DNA of 64,000 bases, from positions 28,559,622 through 28,623,621 of the forward strand of contig JAKTNV010000009.1 in the NCBI GenBank assembly GCA_022747635.1, in the 5' to 3' direction. Both the position numbers and the translations under genes were made by a program. The notes beneath the pieces are model-generated. The model ran no database searches and had not been told where the DNA came from. It saw nothing but the letters and a program-made list of their open reading frames with translations. How positions within the stretch are numbered: position 1 is the first letter of the stretch; the number at the start of each line of letters is the position of its first letter. This DNA comes from Hetaerina americana. Its lineage: Eukaryota; Arthropoda; Insecta; Odonata; Calopterygidae. Shown here one piece after another: positions 34,801 to 47,569 of this stretch.

Positions 34801-36237
34801 TTGTCTTCATCCCATACCTGGAGATCCCATATCTGGAGATAACATTCTCCTACTTGAATTGTGTTTTTTCTCCTGGGAACTTCTGCAATTCAATCATAAT
34901 GGCCACGCGCATGTTTTGCTGGACGCATATCAGCATGGATAATGGTTCGGTGGGTGTTCATTAGTTATTTCTTTTTGTGGCTCAAGTTTGAGCCTTCAAA
35001 CCAAACCATTACGTTTGTCGTAAAGCAATCTCATTAGATCTGGTAACTCTTGGCGTTAAGAAAGATCAAAGTGTGTATTTTAGTTTCTTTTTTATGCCTC
35101 ATTGTAATCGTAAATTGAATCAAAGATTATCATCAAAAGTTTTCAGTTCGTCTTGATATTTGGGCAGATGAACATCGTGCATGCACGTCTTCGTTTTCTA
35201 TACGTTCTGCCTTTGGTTGAAATTCTCTGACGACCAGGAAACCATCTGCTCGCCTTACTGCTTTTTTTATTAAGAATCCATTTACTCTTGCTTCAAATGT
35301 TCGATAATATTTTTGCTTCATGCCTTGACACCGTAGTTGTAAAAATAGTAAAACTTATACTCAAGTTTTAATTTAGCGCGGTAAGAAAAAAGTAATTTCT
35401 TCTATGGCGTTCCTCCCTTTTTATATTTCGTCTTCCTGGCCCTCTCTTCCTTCGATTCCATTCCTCCCCCGGGCAGTCTCAACGCCTCTTCATGACTACG
35501 TTTTATCCCAGGTCTTCATCTCCTATCCACCTGGAAATTAGAGCCGCTATCACGGATTACTCTGAATCTTTTCCAGTAGTCCATGTGCATAAATGCCGTA
35601 TTAAGCTACTTCAGCTAAAATGTCATTGTGCATAGTTTTCATTTATTTAATTACAGTATAATTTTCATCATAAGCGTATCACTGGAAAGACACAATGCTG
35701 CCTCTTCATGAAAGGGATATCAGGTAAAAAATAAGTTTTAAATTCGCGGATTACAGTGATAGGGACTTAATACGAGATAAGGGAAATGTATTATTAAGAC
35801 TGAGATGTTACTACTCAAATTATTCTGATTTTTCTTATTTGGTTTCTCAATAAGAGTATGGATTTATCAAACGTAATATTCATATACTATCTTGAAACTT
35901 ACATTCTCCTCGGTAATTCCGTGTTTACGGGGTAAATGAGATGTCTGATGATTTTTAAACAGTACCTGAAATGGATGCCTTCCCTAAATATATTAAATAA
36001 ATTCAATCATAATGAATAACTTCTATTTTCTATGGTATTCAAAATTTCTCTTGAGGGTTTGAAATAGATTATTTGCAAACTCCCAAATTATTCAAACCAT
36101 ATGTTGCACTTTTGACAGTGTAATTTAGATTCATACTCCGTTATTTCTTGACATACCCATATAATAGATTTTAATGCATCGATTTGAAGTGATCTTTTAT
36201 CGAAATCACTTTATATGTATAGAATAAACTGGTGATG
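34801..36237. other. AT-rich region, nothing recognised
   Basis: Only short ORFs without family resemblance. Confidence 0.5.
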
Positions 36238-36356
36238 GCTCTAATTTGAGGAACTCCATCAAGATTCTAATGTGATGAAATAATAATTTTCGTTTTCCAT
36301 AAAAATCTATTAATTACATGACTATGTTTTGTTACTGGGTACCATCATCAGGTGAA
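36238..36356 (-). mobile_element. Decayed one-armed relative of the hammerhead foldback family
   Basis: On the minus strand: CACCTGATGATG, GTACCCAGTAAC (a helix II-like hairpin with one mismatch), AAAACATAGTC in place of GAAACC-AT-GGTC, then ATTTTTATGGAAAACGAAAATT and a tail GAGTTCCTCAAATT. The order matches the arm and tail of copies 1-3. There is no second arm, and boundaries are approximate. Confidence 0.45.
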
Positions 36357-38690
36357 AAATATACAGAAGTTCACCTGAGCATGATACTCTGTGACTAACC
36401 TGGAAATGTGTTAAATTTATTTTTGGAAGAATCACTTAAGTAACGGGATCGATTTGTGTCATGATGACAGCTGAGTTTAAATAAATATTTTTTATAATTT
36501 TCAATTCACTTCAATCACATTGAAATAATCGCTGTATTTAGGGTTATGTAGGTTAAATTGATATTTTAAGGGACGTGGGCTAGGGTGCCACTTCGCTTAC
36601 ACGTACATGTATTTTTTTTAAGTTCAAGACCGAATTTATTGTGTTAATCACGGGCGTTTGTCCTCGATTTCTCCATAACCTGCCGAGTCTTTCTGTAGAT
36701 CCTCCGATTTTGATTACCTTCCCAAGCGAGAGAAAAGGCACAATTCTTCCCCAGGAGAGTCCGCCCGGGACGGACTTCCCGGCGATTTCATTTTTCGAAT
36801 TTCCTTTTCCACGTGGAAAAATTCAAGGTTTTTGGTAATCCCATTGCCAATATTCTTCCCTTCATTTTCATCGCTTCAAGATTCTTAGTCCATCCCCCTC
36901 CCCATTCGCGTCCCTTGCCGATCTCCTTTCCCTTCCCCACCCACCGTCTTGTCCCCTTCCTCACTGCTTCCCTCCCCTGCCTGACTTGAGTGAGTGGTCG
37001 GAACAATGGCCTCCCTGATTAGCTCCTTTCCAAACTCAACGCCTTAGTACACTTTCTTTCATCCTCCCTTGTTCTCTAATTGGCTGAGGAGTGACGTTTA
37101 GTGGGGATGGAGTGAAGACGGAGGAGTGGGAGTGTGTACTCTTCCTTCCACTCCCTTAGTCCCTTCATTTTTTAATCTCCTTTCCCTTCTGTTCTACCAA
37201 CGTTCCTCGTTCTCGTAAAAATGTCCGCTAATGATACTTCTTTCCTTATTCATGTAGTATTCTTGTGGATTAATATTGTCGGAAGGAGAGAAAAATACAA
37301 AGCCTATACCTTTTCCTATTCATCAAGAAATATAGGTAGCAACCATCTTCAAAATAGATATAAAAGTATTTATATTATGTTCGGTTTATCTAAGAAGTGG
37401 TGTTAAAGTTAAATGTAGCGTTCACACATTTATTTAATTTCGAGGTTATACACCTTTTTTGAACCTAATTTACAAAAAGTAAATGCACATTTTATTAAGC
37501 CGTATCTTACGCACCAATGAGCAATGTCATATCATAGGTCAATTCATTTTGGAGCGAGTTTTATCTATTTTAAACTCCATTGAAACAAATGTTTCATAAT
37601 GTCTTCTAACCATTATAATTTTGAGGCTACATATTATTAACAAGGTCCTTTAGATGTAATATACGAGCCGCTTAATGATATTAGATATTTATAGGACTTT
37701 CATCCTTTTCTATTTCAAGTAGTGACGTAAATAAAGCTTACTGTTACATTTACAGTATGACTCTTCATAGTGGATTTGTATTTTGAATTTTATCCCTTAT
37801 AAATGGAACCTAGGCTTTGTGATTTAGACTAATTTAAAATATATGCTTTGAATGGAAAGGTACTTTTTCTAAAGCCAATGCTTCGCAATAATTTAAAAAA
37901 ACTATTCATGAAAACGTCTCATTCATATAATCAATTTTGTAAAAGCAAGTGCACCGATGCCACACGGTCAGGGAAATAAATATTCATGAATTAGGCGCTG
38001 ATAGGCTCCCTCAACGTCCCTGTCATCAATTTTCTCCTCCTCGTATGTCGCTTATGGATGGTAAAATTAGACCGGGTTTTGATACTACATAACAAAGGTT
38101 ATAATTTCTGGTTTGGAATTGAAACGACAGGCATAGGACAGGCAATTGAGTGCTAGGCATGTTGTTTAGGCTACTGACGGTCGAACCTCTATTAATTTCG
38201 TCCAATGATATAGTATTAATAATAACCGTTATTGATCGACAGAATTGTTCTCTTGTTACCTTACATAATGTATACTTTATGAAAAATAAAACTTCATTTA
38301 TTACGACCCTATAATAACTGTCATCGTAAATCCTGGGATACGACGATCAATTTTGGGAATAATTTCCTCAGAATCTCCGCTGAAGTCGACCATTTTTATA
38401 TTTTCATTTCTTTAGTTTTTCTGCTGACCTTAATTGTTTCATACTTGTAGGTCTCTGCGCAAGTTTTCCGCAGTAGCTCATCCCCATTACTACATATTTA
38501 AACATTCAGGATATTCCATGTTTTTCTCCAAGCATAAAAACCATTATTCGTTAATATAATATAAGTTAATGCAATAATAATTATTTCTTTTGTTATTAAT
38601 ACTTATCTTCATCTTGGAGGGAAACATTAGAGGATGGGGGATTGGAAAGTGATGGGCGGTTCGAGAGATGGTAGTGGGGTAGGAGGCTGC
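36357..38690. other. Unassigned DNA with a pyrimidine-rich island
   Basis: 36640-37190 is pyrimidine-rich and GC-richer (CCCTTCCCCACCCACC type). The rest is AT-rich. I see no supported gene. Confidence 0.45.
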
Positions 38691-38691
38691 G

Positions 38692-39780
38692 GTGTCCTCG
38701 TTTTTTATGTCTCGAGAAGGCGTTCAATGGAGTGAATTGGATAAAATTATGAACCTATTAGATAAGATAGGAGTAGATGGAAGGGATAGGCGACTTACAT
38801 ATATTCGCAACCTGCACATGTCCCAGACTACTCAGATGAAAGTCGGGATGGAGATAGCAGATGGAGAGTCAGAGTGGCCAGTGTTAGAAAGAGGAGTAAG
38901 ACCACCATTATCACCCCTGCTGTTCAACGAGTATGTAGAGGAAATGGTGACAGAGGCATGGGGAGAACTCGAGATGAGAGAAAAGAGGAGATAACTGGAG
39001 ATGGGAATGAAAGTCGATGGGGAATCCATAAAATTAGTTAGGTTTGATCTTTGTCAGGTTTACTTATGATCAAGATCAAACTTTAGATCTTCAGTCAGCC
39101 AAGGAATTAAAATCACTGATGAGCACATTGGAAAGTCAGTACCATCGGTAGCGGATGATAATAAATGTTAACGAAACAAAGGTTATGTGATTTTAGAGAG
39201 AGAGAAAGGCTAAGTTAAATATTAAAGTAGGAGTTTATATACTAGAGCAGGTGTAGCAGTGTACTAGAGCAGGTGGTAATAACCTATTTCGGAAATGTTT
39301 TGGGCCAAAATAGCTAAGTATTAGAGACTTAGGGAGGAGGAATGCGTTGGGCAAATAAGCTCACAAGGAAGAGGTAATTGATGACAGGGATATTGATTAA
39401 GGATGATAGGAAACGGCTTAGCAAAACTTTGATATGGAGCGTGGTTTTGTGCGGCGCGGAAACATGATCGTTGAGGCAGGATGATGGCCATAGATTGGAG
39501 GCTTTTGAGATATGAGGTTGAAGGAAGTAAAATGACAGAAAGGAAAGCAAATGAGGAAGCACTAGGCCTGATGAGTAAAGAGAGGGGATTGTTGGGAGAA
39601 ATCCAAAGGAGACAGGAAAGATGGATGCTAAGTATTTTGATCAGCGATGGAATGCTGAAGACTCTGATAAAAGGGAGGACTGGGATAGAAGGGGTGCAAG
39701 TGAGATAGGAGGAGTAAAAGCATAGTATATTGGAGAGAATGAAGGGAGATATGAAGTATTCAGAATTGAAATACAGTAAA
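38692..39780 (+). pseudogene. RTE-like reverse transcriptase fragment (copy E)
   Basis: Starts within the palm (REGVQWSELDKIMNLLDKIG, then LHMSQTTQMKVG and LSPLLFNEYVEEM). It continues through a lost ADD region into LRRLEAFEI-like and GLLGEIQRRQERWMLSILIS, then DGMLKTLIKGRTG. Many stops and shifts. An internal duplication is visible (ACTAGAGCAGGTG at about 39240 and 39262). Confidence 0.75.
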
Positions 39781-41270
39781 ATGTAATTTGGGGTGTCAGG
39801 TTATGCATTTTCGAACGAAGGTGGGAAGTGTAGCGATGATCAATTGGTATGCTTCCAAACCGGGCGTCAAAGAGTAGACTACCAAACATAATTATCACCC
39901 TTAGTTATATGTTTTTTCCCCTTGAATTTCAACCTCAGGCGAGCCACAGATAAGCAAGGACATATGGAGTGAAGAGCAATATTTGAAACAATTTGTCAGT
40001 TATAAAGGGCTTAATGAAATGGAATGTTCCCAAATTTGATAGTCGTTTCCTCTTGTCATTTGATATAATTATTCTGCATCAAAATTATCTTTCCCCGTCT
40101 GTTTCCACAGAGTTCACTCTTCTTGATTAGTTATTCGGTATATCCGTTATGTTTTTATTGTTCCTCCATAGTTTTACTAGGTCATAGTTTCCAGTTTTTC
40201 TTTTGTTTACTGCTGCAATGATTTGCTCATCACAGCCTTCCAAAAGCAAATTTCATTTCAGTCTTCTCTTTCGTCGTTGGTGGTGATGCTTGTAACTGTC
40301 CTTCTTGCTTACACTACGATCTACAATCTTTGTTTTAGATATGTTTATTTGGAAATTGTGTCTTTACGTGCAAATTTCAACTTAATTTTTCCGTACAAAT
40401 TAATATTATATTCATATCTGACTCATCTTATGGAAGCAATTTTATACTTTTTCTTCATTCTTACATCGTCTATTTTTTCCTTACACTTGTTGAGTAATAA
40501 CAATCGAAGGCATCGTCAAAATGATTCACCTTAGCAAATTCCTTTATTTGTTATTTTCAGTTTCTTTTCTTTGTTCATAATATATAATAATTACATTATT
40601 CTGTCTATGTATTTGACTTGATTCTATATTATGGCGTTGTATTTAATTATATTTTCTTTCCTGAAATGTAATACATATTACCAGATCAGAACCTCCAAAG
40701 CTTTCGATTTAAAACCAATCCGAGTTCCTTTGGCTGCGACTTATCTGCCGTTCAGTCTTGTAATCTCTCATCTAAGATAGGTCTAAGAGCAAGAATGGCA
40801 GTTATTTTAGTTCTTCCGCTTTTTATAAATCAAAACTGATTTTCATTTATGAATCTTCTACTATTCCCATATTTGGAAGATTGTACTCGTCCTAAGGCTA
40901 GCAGTAAATCATTCAATAAGGCTAAGGTTATAATATTATTATTATGAGTATTCCATCGTTGGAGGTAGGTTTTGAATGGCTATAGATTACGCAACGATAT
41001 AAACATATATGTCTTTTCCTCTAAGGTTATATTAATTATTTATTTAAATTAACACGAATACGAATTTTATGATTAGCATCCGGTCCAAAGTAGATTTTCG
41101 ATAATCCAAGGAAGAATTATCTCAAACCATTTTTTACCCTACTTACTACATTAGCCTCTTCCTCCCTCAGCGCTGCTCCTCCAGTTCGTGCATTGAATGC
41201 GCGGGGTGGATTGTGGGAAAATGCAAATATTGCCTTTTATGCCAGAAAGAGCTATTTTCCGTGATCCGTG
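39781..41270. other. AT-rich region, nothing recognised
   Basis: The 103-residue ORF at 40223-40534 is hydrophobic but has no supporting context, and is treated as chance. Confidence 0.45.
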
Positions 41271-41545
41271 ATGATAGTTAATCATTGTAGTATAGATAGC
41301 GCGTTCGGCTGCTGACCGGATATCTACCGAGACTTTGAAAACCGCTAATTCCACTCAAGCTGTTTGATACTTTGGGTTCTAGATCTTTCTGGGAAAGAAA
41401 ATTGTTCCACAGGGAAAGAAACTGGCTCCTTTGCCCTGATGTTTGAATTTCAGACGACGTATAGGACCGAACGTTAGCGCTCGGTGAAATCTACCCTCAC
41501 ATATCCAACCATTTCGGATTGATGGTTAATGACAAATTCAGTTTC
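41271..41545 (+). mobile_element. tRNA-derived SINE, copy 3
   Basis: The head is TTGTAGTATAGATAGCGCG and GGCTGCTGACCGG. The body is TAATTCCACTCAAGC, CTAGATCTTTCTGGGAAAG, CAGGGAAAGAAACTGGCTCC, CCCTGATGTTTGAATTTCAG and CATTTCGGATTGATGG. All blocks follow the order of copy 2 with many substitutions, and the B box is largely lost. Confidence 0.7.
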
Positions 41546-42789
41546 GTAACATTTTTTATTTTATCTTTGCCACACTATATATATCTAAAGCCATACCCCG
41601 GTTTTTTATAACAAAATAACTTGTCATAAACATTTCCCAAAATAATACAAACTACTTTTATTATGCATGTAGTAATCCCACAATGTTAAAAGTTGCAGAG
41701 ATAAAAATATTTAAAGAGGATTATACTCGAGTTTGGACCCGCAATTATACCCCATAATTACCTATCGTAACTACCCATGAGCAGTATGAAAATACCCATT
41801 ACTGCATTTAGCATATAAATCAAAGTGTGTATAAGTATGATGCTATCTAGGATATAGCTAATGATTTAATGGCGGTAACAATTGCAATCGACAACGCCCA
41901 CTAACGTTTCGGCTTGTGGGGTACAATTCGAAATGCAAATAAAATGTGCGTTCTTCAATTTGCAACCTGGACACCCTTATAAAAAGGTTTGGCCGAGTTC
42001 TCCTGGGTACTTTATACAGAGTGGCGGAAATTCTTTCCAACATTCACTTCTCTCTTCCGCCCTTCCTTGCCTCCTTCCTAAAGGATAGTTAGTGGGAGAC
42101 CTCGTAGCAGTATGATAACGCCACCGGCGCCCTATAAACGCCATCGCCCACCATCTCCTCCTCTCCGAATTCAAAGCCTCATTACATGCCCTTCCACCGC
42201 TTCCCCCATCTCTTGAATACCGCGCTGCAACCAAGACTAAGGTTACCGCCTATTGAACTCCCTTGGAATGGGCTATTCAGCGTGTATCAAAGGAATGGTA
42301 ATTTAACGTTTTCATATCTTTCGTATTTTTATGCTGCCGATTCATTTGGCGTTACGGAAAGTTTCGCTGTGCTCAGAGCGGAGGGCGCGCGAGTAGCCAA
42401 GGTTTTTCTTGGACGCCTGGAGGCATTTGTCGTTGAAGATTAGTTCATCGTTGAGTCCCTTCGGACCGGACGGATTCTCGTATGTACCTTATCATCTTGA
42501 CGTTTATGACTTTAGAAATCAAATCAATGTCGTAATGACTTAAAACCTAGTAGTTTTTCCATTTATTTTATCGGTGTCTCTCTTAACTCTTAAAATATTT
42601 CCATTTGCCTCGAGGAAGGAACGTATTAGGAAAAAATTTGATGAAAAAAGAACCATGAAGATGAAAATGCCTTTCAAAATTACATAAAATATTCCGTTGG
42701 AAGGTAATTCAAGTAGTTGGAAACTGTTTTGAAAATAATTACAATCAACAAAAATGGAATTTTTGCCGATATTAGCACTTCTGGGGTGT
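41546..42789. other. Unassigned region
   Basis: Mixed AT-rich DNA with a moderately GC-rich block (42000-42460). ORFs there overlap in three frames and lack recognisable domains. Confidence 0.45.
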
Positions 42790-43035
42790 GTTTACCGACC
42801 AATGGGGGTAGCATTAGGCTAGTGACTGGAGGACCCGAGTTCGATTCCGATTGACTCCTCTGGACTTCCTCAGCTTCAAACAAGCTTTGTGATTTTTCGG
42901 ATACCAGATATTCTTGGGAAACCATAGGGCACACTCAACCTCCGAACCGTCATGTATGAATTCATACAGGGTGAGATTTTGTGTTCTACTCTTATCCTTC
43001 AAACCAACTTTCGTTAAGAATACTGTGGTTATATT
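42790..43035 (+). mobile_element. tRNA-derived SINE, copy 4
   Basis: The head includes GGGGGTAGCATTAGGCTAGTG and a good B box GAGTTCGATTCCGATTG. The body has GATTTTTCGGATACCAGAT, CTTGGGAAACCATAGGG, TGTATGAATTCATACAGG and AACCAACTTTCGTTAAG. Same block order as copy 2 with internal deletions. Confidence 0.7.
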
Positions 43036-46000
43036 TCCTTACGTAGGCCAGATCCTTTAAAAATTTTTATTCCGGAGCGAGGAACAATATTGTAATTCTT
43101 CTGTATGTAACAGATTCATTAATGCTTACGAGCATAGAGAAGTGACTTTAAATATTCTTTGCGGAAGGCATTCCATGAATCACGGTTTCCGAGGGAAAAA
43201 GGAGGAATCACTAAGGTGCACTGATTAAAAATATATCTATCAAGACGGAATGTGCTCATTAGTTATGCAATAAATTTTCCAATGTGCATGCTCATTGTAA
43301 TACGGCGCAATTTAATTTTTACCTTTCACTAGGGGAGAGCTATTAGAACGCATTTAATGTACTGCCATCCGTAGATCACATATATCCACGGGAATCACAT
43401 GATTCTGACTCTCAGTTCTTTGTCTCTAGTGAAATTATTTCTGTTGTTGATTACTGATACCCTACCATTCAAGCTTTGTTGTCCAACTGTCAAATAAAAT
43501 ACCTAAAAATAAATTAAAGGTATTATAGACGGTTTCATTGATCACTCAACGTTAATAATTTTTATGTTTTTATTGGGAAAGATAATATTAGCAATTGTTA
43601 AAAAATTTAATTAGGAGCCAATGCCTGATCGTTCAAGTTTATGAAATGAGGCTGGTGTTAACGGGAAAAATCGATTAATATACGATGTCATTTTATCAAA
43701 ACTTGATTCACATTTTATAATCTTCGCAGTCGAATCTATTCGAAATTCAATTCGATTTCTAGAATAAAATTCCATGTTGAACATTTATAACGATTTTTTT
43801 TTCAAAGTGTGAAAAGTTTCCTTGACGCGCTGTCAATATTACATGCAAATGTAATGCCTACCCATGGCGGTCGTTCAAATAATTTCACGCCATCCTCCGC
43901 CGAAAGAAATCGCCTTTTCTGCCACTCCTCGATTCATCGCCTTTCTGCCTTTTCTCGCGTCCTTTTCTGTCGCCTTTTCTCCTCTCCTCGTTTCCGCCTC
44001 ATCCATCACCTCATAAAATCCCGCCGCGCACCCGCTCCCTTCCTCTCCTACTTGTAAAACCCTTCCCTCTCTGACCCCTTCCGATCCTTCCCCTCCTCTC
44101 GTGTCTCCCGCAGCCACCTCCTACGGCCCCGTCACCATTCTCACAAGCATCAACGCCCTCTGTGCATATTGTTGCCCCCCGCCTGAGGGCCTCCGTTCCG
44201 CTCTCATTTCACCCCCAATTACCCACAATCACGCGCGCGGGACCTCTTCTCTCAGACTCGGGGACACAGGGCGGCCACACTCCCGGCACGTACGCACATG
44301 GATGTATGCCTTCCAACCCTCTTCTTCGCCACCCACTCCACCTCACTCCGAACCAGGCCTGCCAACCCGCATCATTATCCGGATGGGGGATTTTTGTCGG
44401 GAGAAAAGAAAATAAAATCCGCGTTTATGGGTACGATTATTTTTGGGGGTTCGACACCTCAATTTTGAAGACTGAAAAAGTTGTCTGCTTAAAATTACTT
44501 TAAAAAAAGTTCGAAGGGCCCTGATGCCCGACCAAGTTTAAAAAATATGAAGTTTTTGCCCTAGATGTTGAATTCGAACGATTTACTAAATCATGTGGTA
44601 TAGTTTTTTTTAATTTAAGGGCGTGTTTTTATAATGAGAGTAGTTTTAATTTGAATGTTTCACGACGAAAATTCGATTTCAGCGACAACCCCTGCTCCGC
44701 CATTGGAAATGGATAAATGTACCCATTGATGATGAAAATACGTAAGGTAATTTAGGTGACGGTAACCGTCGACTGAAAACTGATATCTTTTTGGTTGCTA
44801 AGTAAGTTCCAGATTGGCGACGCTTCTGCAGATGGTCCCGTCACGATAGTCTATTTATTTGTTTATGCTGCCGAGAAAATGATCCCGGTACAAACCTACT
44901 TTGGTTTTGGCGGAAGTATTTCAAATTCTTGAGTTTGCAGTTGATGGAGACAGTAGGGAATATCATTTCATTCAAAATGCGTGTGCCTGTATATTTGTAA
45001 GTATTTTCCGGAATTCTGGATGCGGAACGTGGTTAAACCGTTTTCATATCAAGGTGATTTTATGCAGATTTAATGTGTACACGTTTACCTACTTTGTCAC
45101 TTTGGTTCTTTTGCTGTAATAGTGGAAAAATATCGTAGGCGTTATTGCCGCTGAAGCTACACTTGGATTTCTACGCAAGAATTACAGAATGTTGGTGTTT
45201 TCTGATCTCTTCAAAATCATATTTAGGTAAGATACTATGTGACCAACATAGCTACGAGAACGAGCTCATATTTAGATCGTTTTAATAACTAACGAAGATG
45301 TAACCTTTAATTAAATGGAGAGTCAGGAGAAAATGACAGATTGAACATCATAATGATTTGCTTAAGTTTAAGTGCGAGTATTGTGTGGTTCAATTTGAAC
45401 GCTCCACAAGACTAAAATCAAAACGTTTTCACTCTCAAAGACATGGAGAGCGGTGAAAAACCTTTCCTTTGAACATTGATTTCAAATAAAATTTTTTCAG
45501 ACAGCTTAGTACGACTCATAACTCGTACATCTTCGAACAGATTTTCACCGAATTTGTTTGGTTAAACTGCTCTAGGAACTTGAATGAAAAATATATAATA
45601 ACTGTTTCAATATTTATCTGGAATACTGTCACTTTGCTTCTAATTTTCCATTATTACCCTCACTGTGATCCTTAATTGATATGGATTTTTAGAGGGATGA
45701 TCTTTTAAATTGAAGTAATGTCGTCCAAATCCGTAGGTATAGGGGCATGAATTACGTGCCATGATGCGAAAATGCTCTCTTAACAATTCCGGAACGGAGA
45801 ATTTCATGGGGACTCACCAGACCAAACTGGTAGTTATTTTTATTTAAATACACTCAGAAGGTAGCAAAACCTTGACGAGATCGTAATTTAACTCTCGTAA
45901 TGTAACTCATGGGAAGAAATAATAATTATCTTACAAAAATTACCTACATTTCGTAACTACACAAGTCAATGTGTCACCTTAGTTATGAATAATTGAAGAG

Positions 46001-47535
46001 TGGTGAAATTAATGTTGAACTCAGTCATGTGAAAACAGATATATTAAGTAAATTTACTGTGTTCAAGCACTCTTGAGTTTCTTATTAGTTTTTAAAACAT
46101 GCACCAAAACTTATTTTGGACTAGGGGCGCCATTATTTTGAAACGGTGCGATTTCGGCTGTTTTTCCTACGAATGAATTAATGTCATTTAAATAAAGGCC
46201 GTTAGGCGCTATCATCTTAACACTGTTACAACTCTTATATAACTGCATGTAATCATCCATTTTTTCTGGGAGCCACATATATTTGTGCCCCATTGATCCA
46301 TAATTCTCCTGGTGGTAGTCATCCTCTGCCATGAGAGGATATATAAAATATTGGTTTTTCAATGTAAATTGCTATGGAAACTGACATGATAAGACTCTGT
46401 TTTATCATCGCATTTGATAGAGTGCACTTAGGGCTACTAGCAGAGGATATTTCATCAAAATGACATATATTTAACATCTAGATACAATCTCCTTGTACTT
46501 GTGCTCAGCTCACCGCACAATGGCCGGCATCTTGAAATTGCGATGTTTGAGCTTATTGGTTAACGTGAAGAAACTCTCATGTTGGTGGCCATGTTTTTGT
46601 CCCATCCCCTTTCCTTATTCTCTCCACCCTTTCCTTGTGCCTGCCATCCTTCCACTTTTCCGCTCAACTAAACCCTTTACCTCATCCTCGCTCGCCCACG
46701 TTCCCTAGCCCCCTCCCAATTTTTTTTCCAGACTCCCTTCCAAACCTTCTCCCATCCCCTTACGCTCTAACCCGCTCACCTTCTTTCCATACTAACCAAT
46801 TACTTTTATCCCCCATTTTCCATTATGGAAGGCGCCGACGGAGATTTTTAAAATTACGGTTTAAATGACATTTGTTTCCCTTTGCCCCATTGACCAGCTT
46901 GATGAATGCTTCCCAATTCCAGATGATGGTAATGTGTCCCTCCGCCTTTTTTTCTTAAATGCTCACCTATGTACGATATTTCTCTCTTTCTCGCGCATCC
47001 CCTCAGCGTCTCATCCGTTGATTTCATTTTACTCTTTCTCAGCAGGCCAGGTTGCCTTCATAATCCACAGCTTCGTATATTTAAGATTCCCTCGAGGTTA
47101 TTAAGTCCTCTCGACCCTACCCACCTACCCCCCCTCCCCGTTGAGGTCTCAAATTACGGTCTCCGAGTGGGAAATTACGAAAAGTGTCCGGCTGTTATAC
47201 TAAATGCCGCAGCAAAATGGAAATTTCAGACTCAAAAAGCCGTGGGAATGGATTGGATTTACCCTCAGCGCGAGATTGGCTACCCTCACCTTTTCATGAC
47301 GCAAACCCTACGCGTGCTCGATTTTTTTTGCTATCATGGCGTTGATCAGCCTATTTTCTGTACGTGCCATGGATCTGGCTACTGCGGAAAAAAGTTAAAA
47401 GATTAAATCCCATAACTTTTAGTTTGGATTGAAATAATTTTTGTGCCAAATTATGCTTTTTATGACCCTTTCTGGAAGATTAAAACCAGTGTTGACAGTA
47501 GACACGAGGGTAATCCCAGGAGTACCCCACCCAAC
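43036..47535. other. Unassigned DNA with pyrimidine-rich islands
   Basis: Islands at 43890-44400 and 46600-46800 are GC- and pyrimidine-rich; their ORFs are low-complexity Pro/Ser/Leu. The 145-residue ORF at 46969-47406 has no recognisable domain. Nothing else is supported in 4.5 kb. Confidence 0.4.
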
Positions 47536-47569
47536 ACAGAAAATACAAAAATTTTGGAAAAAAATGTAT

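Noticed and set aside
46969..47406. 145-residue plus-strand ORF
   Set aside because: No domain, no splice context, and partly within a pyrimidine-rich island.
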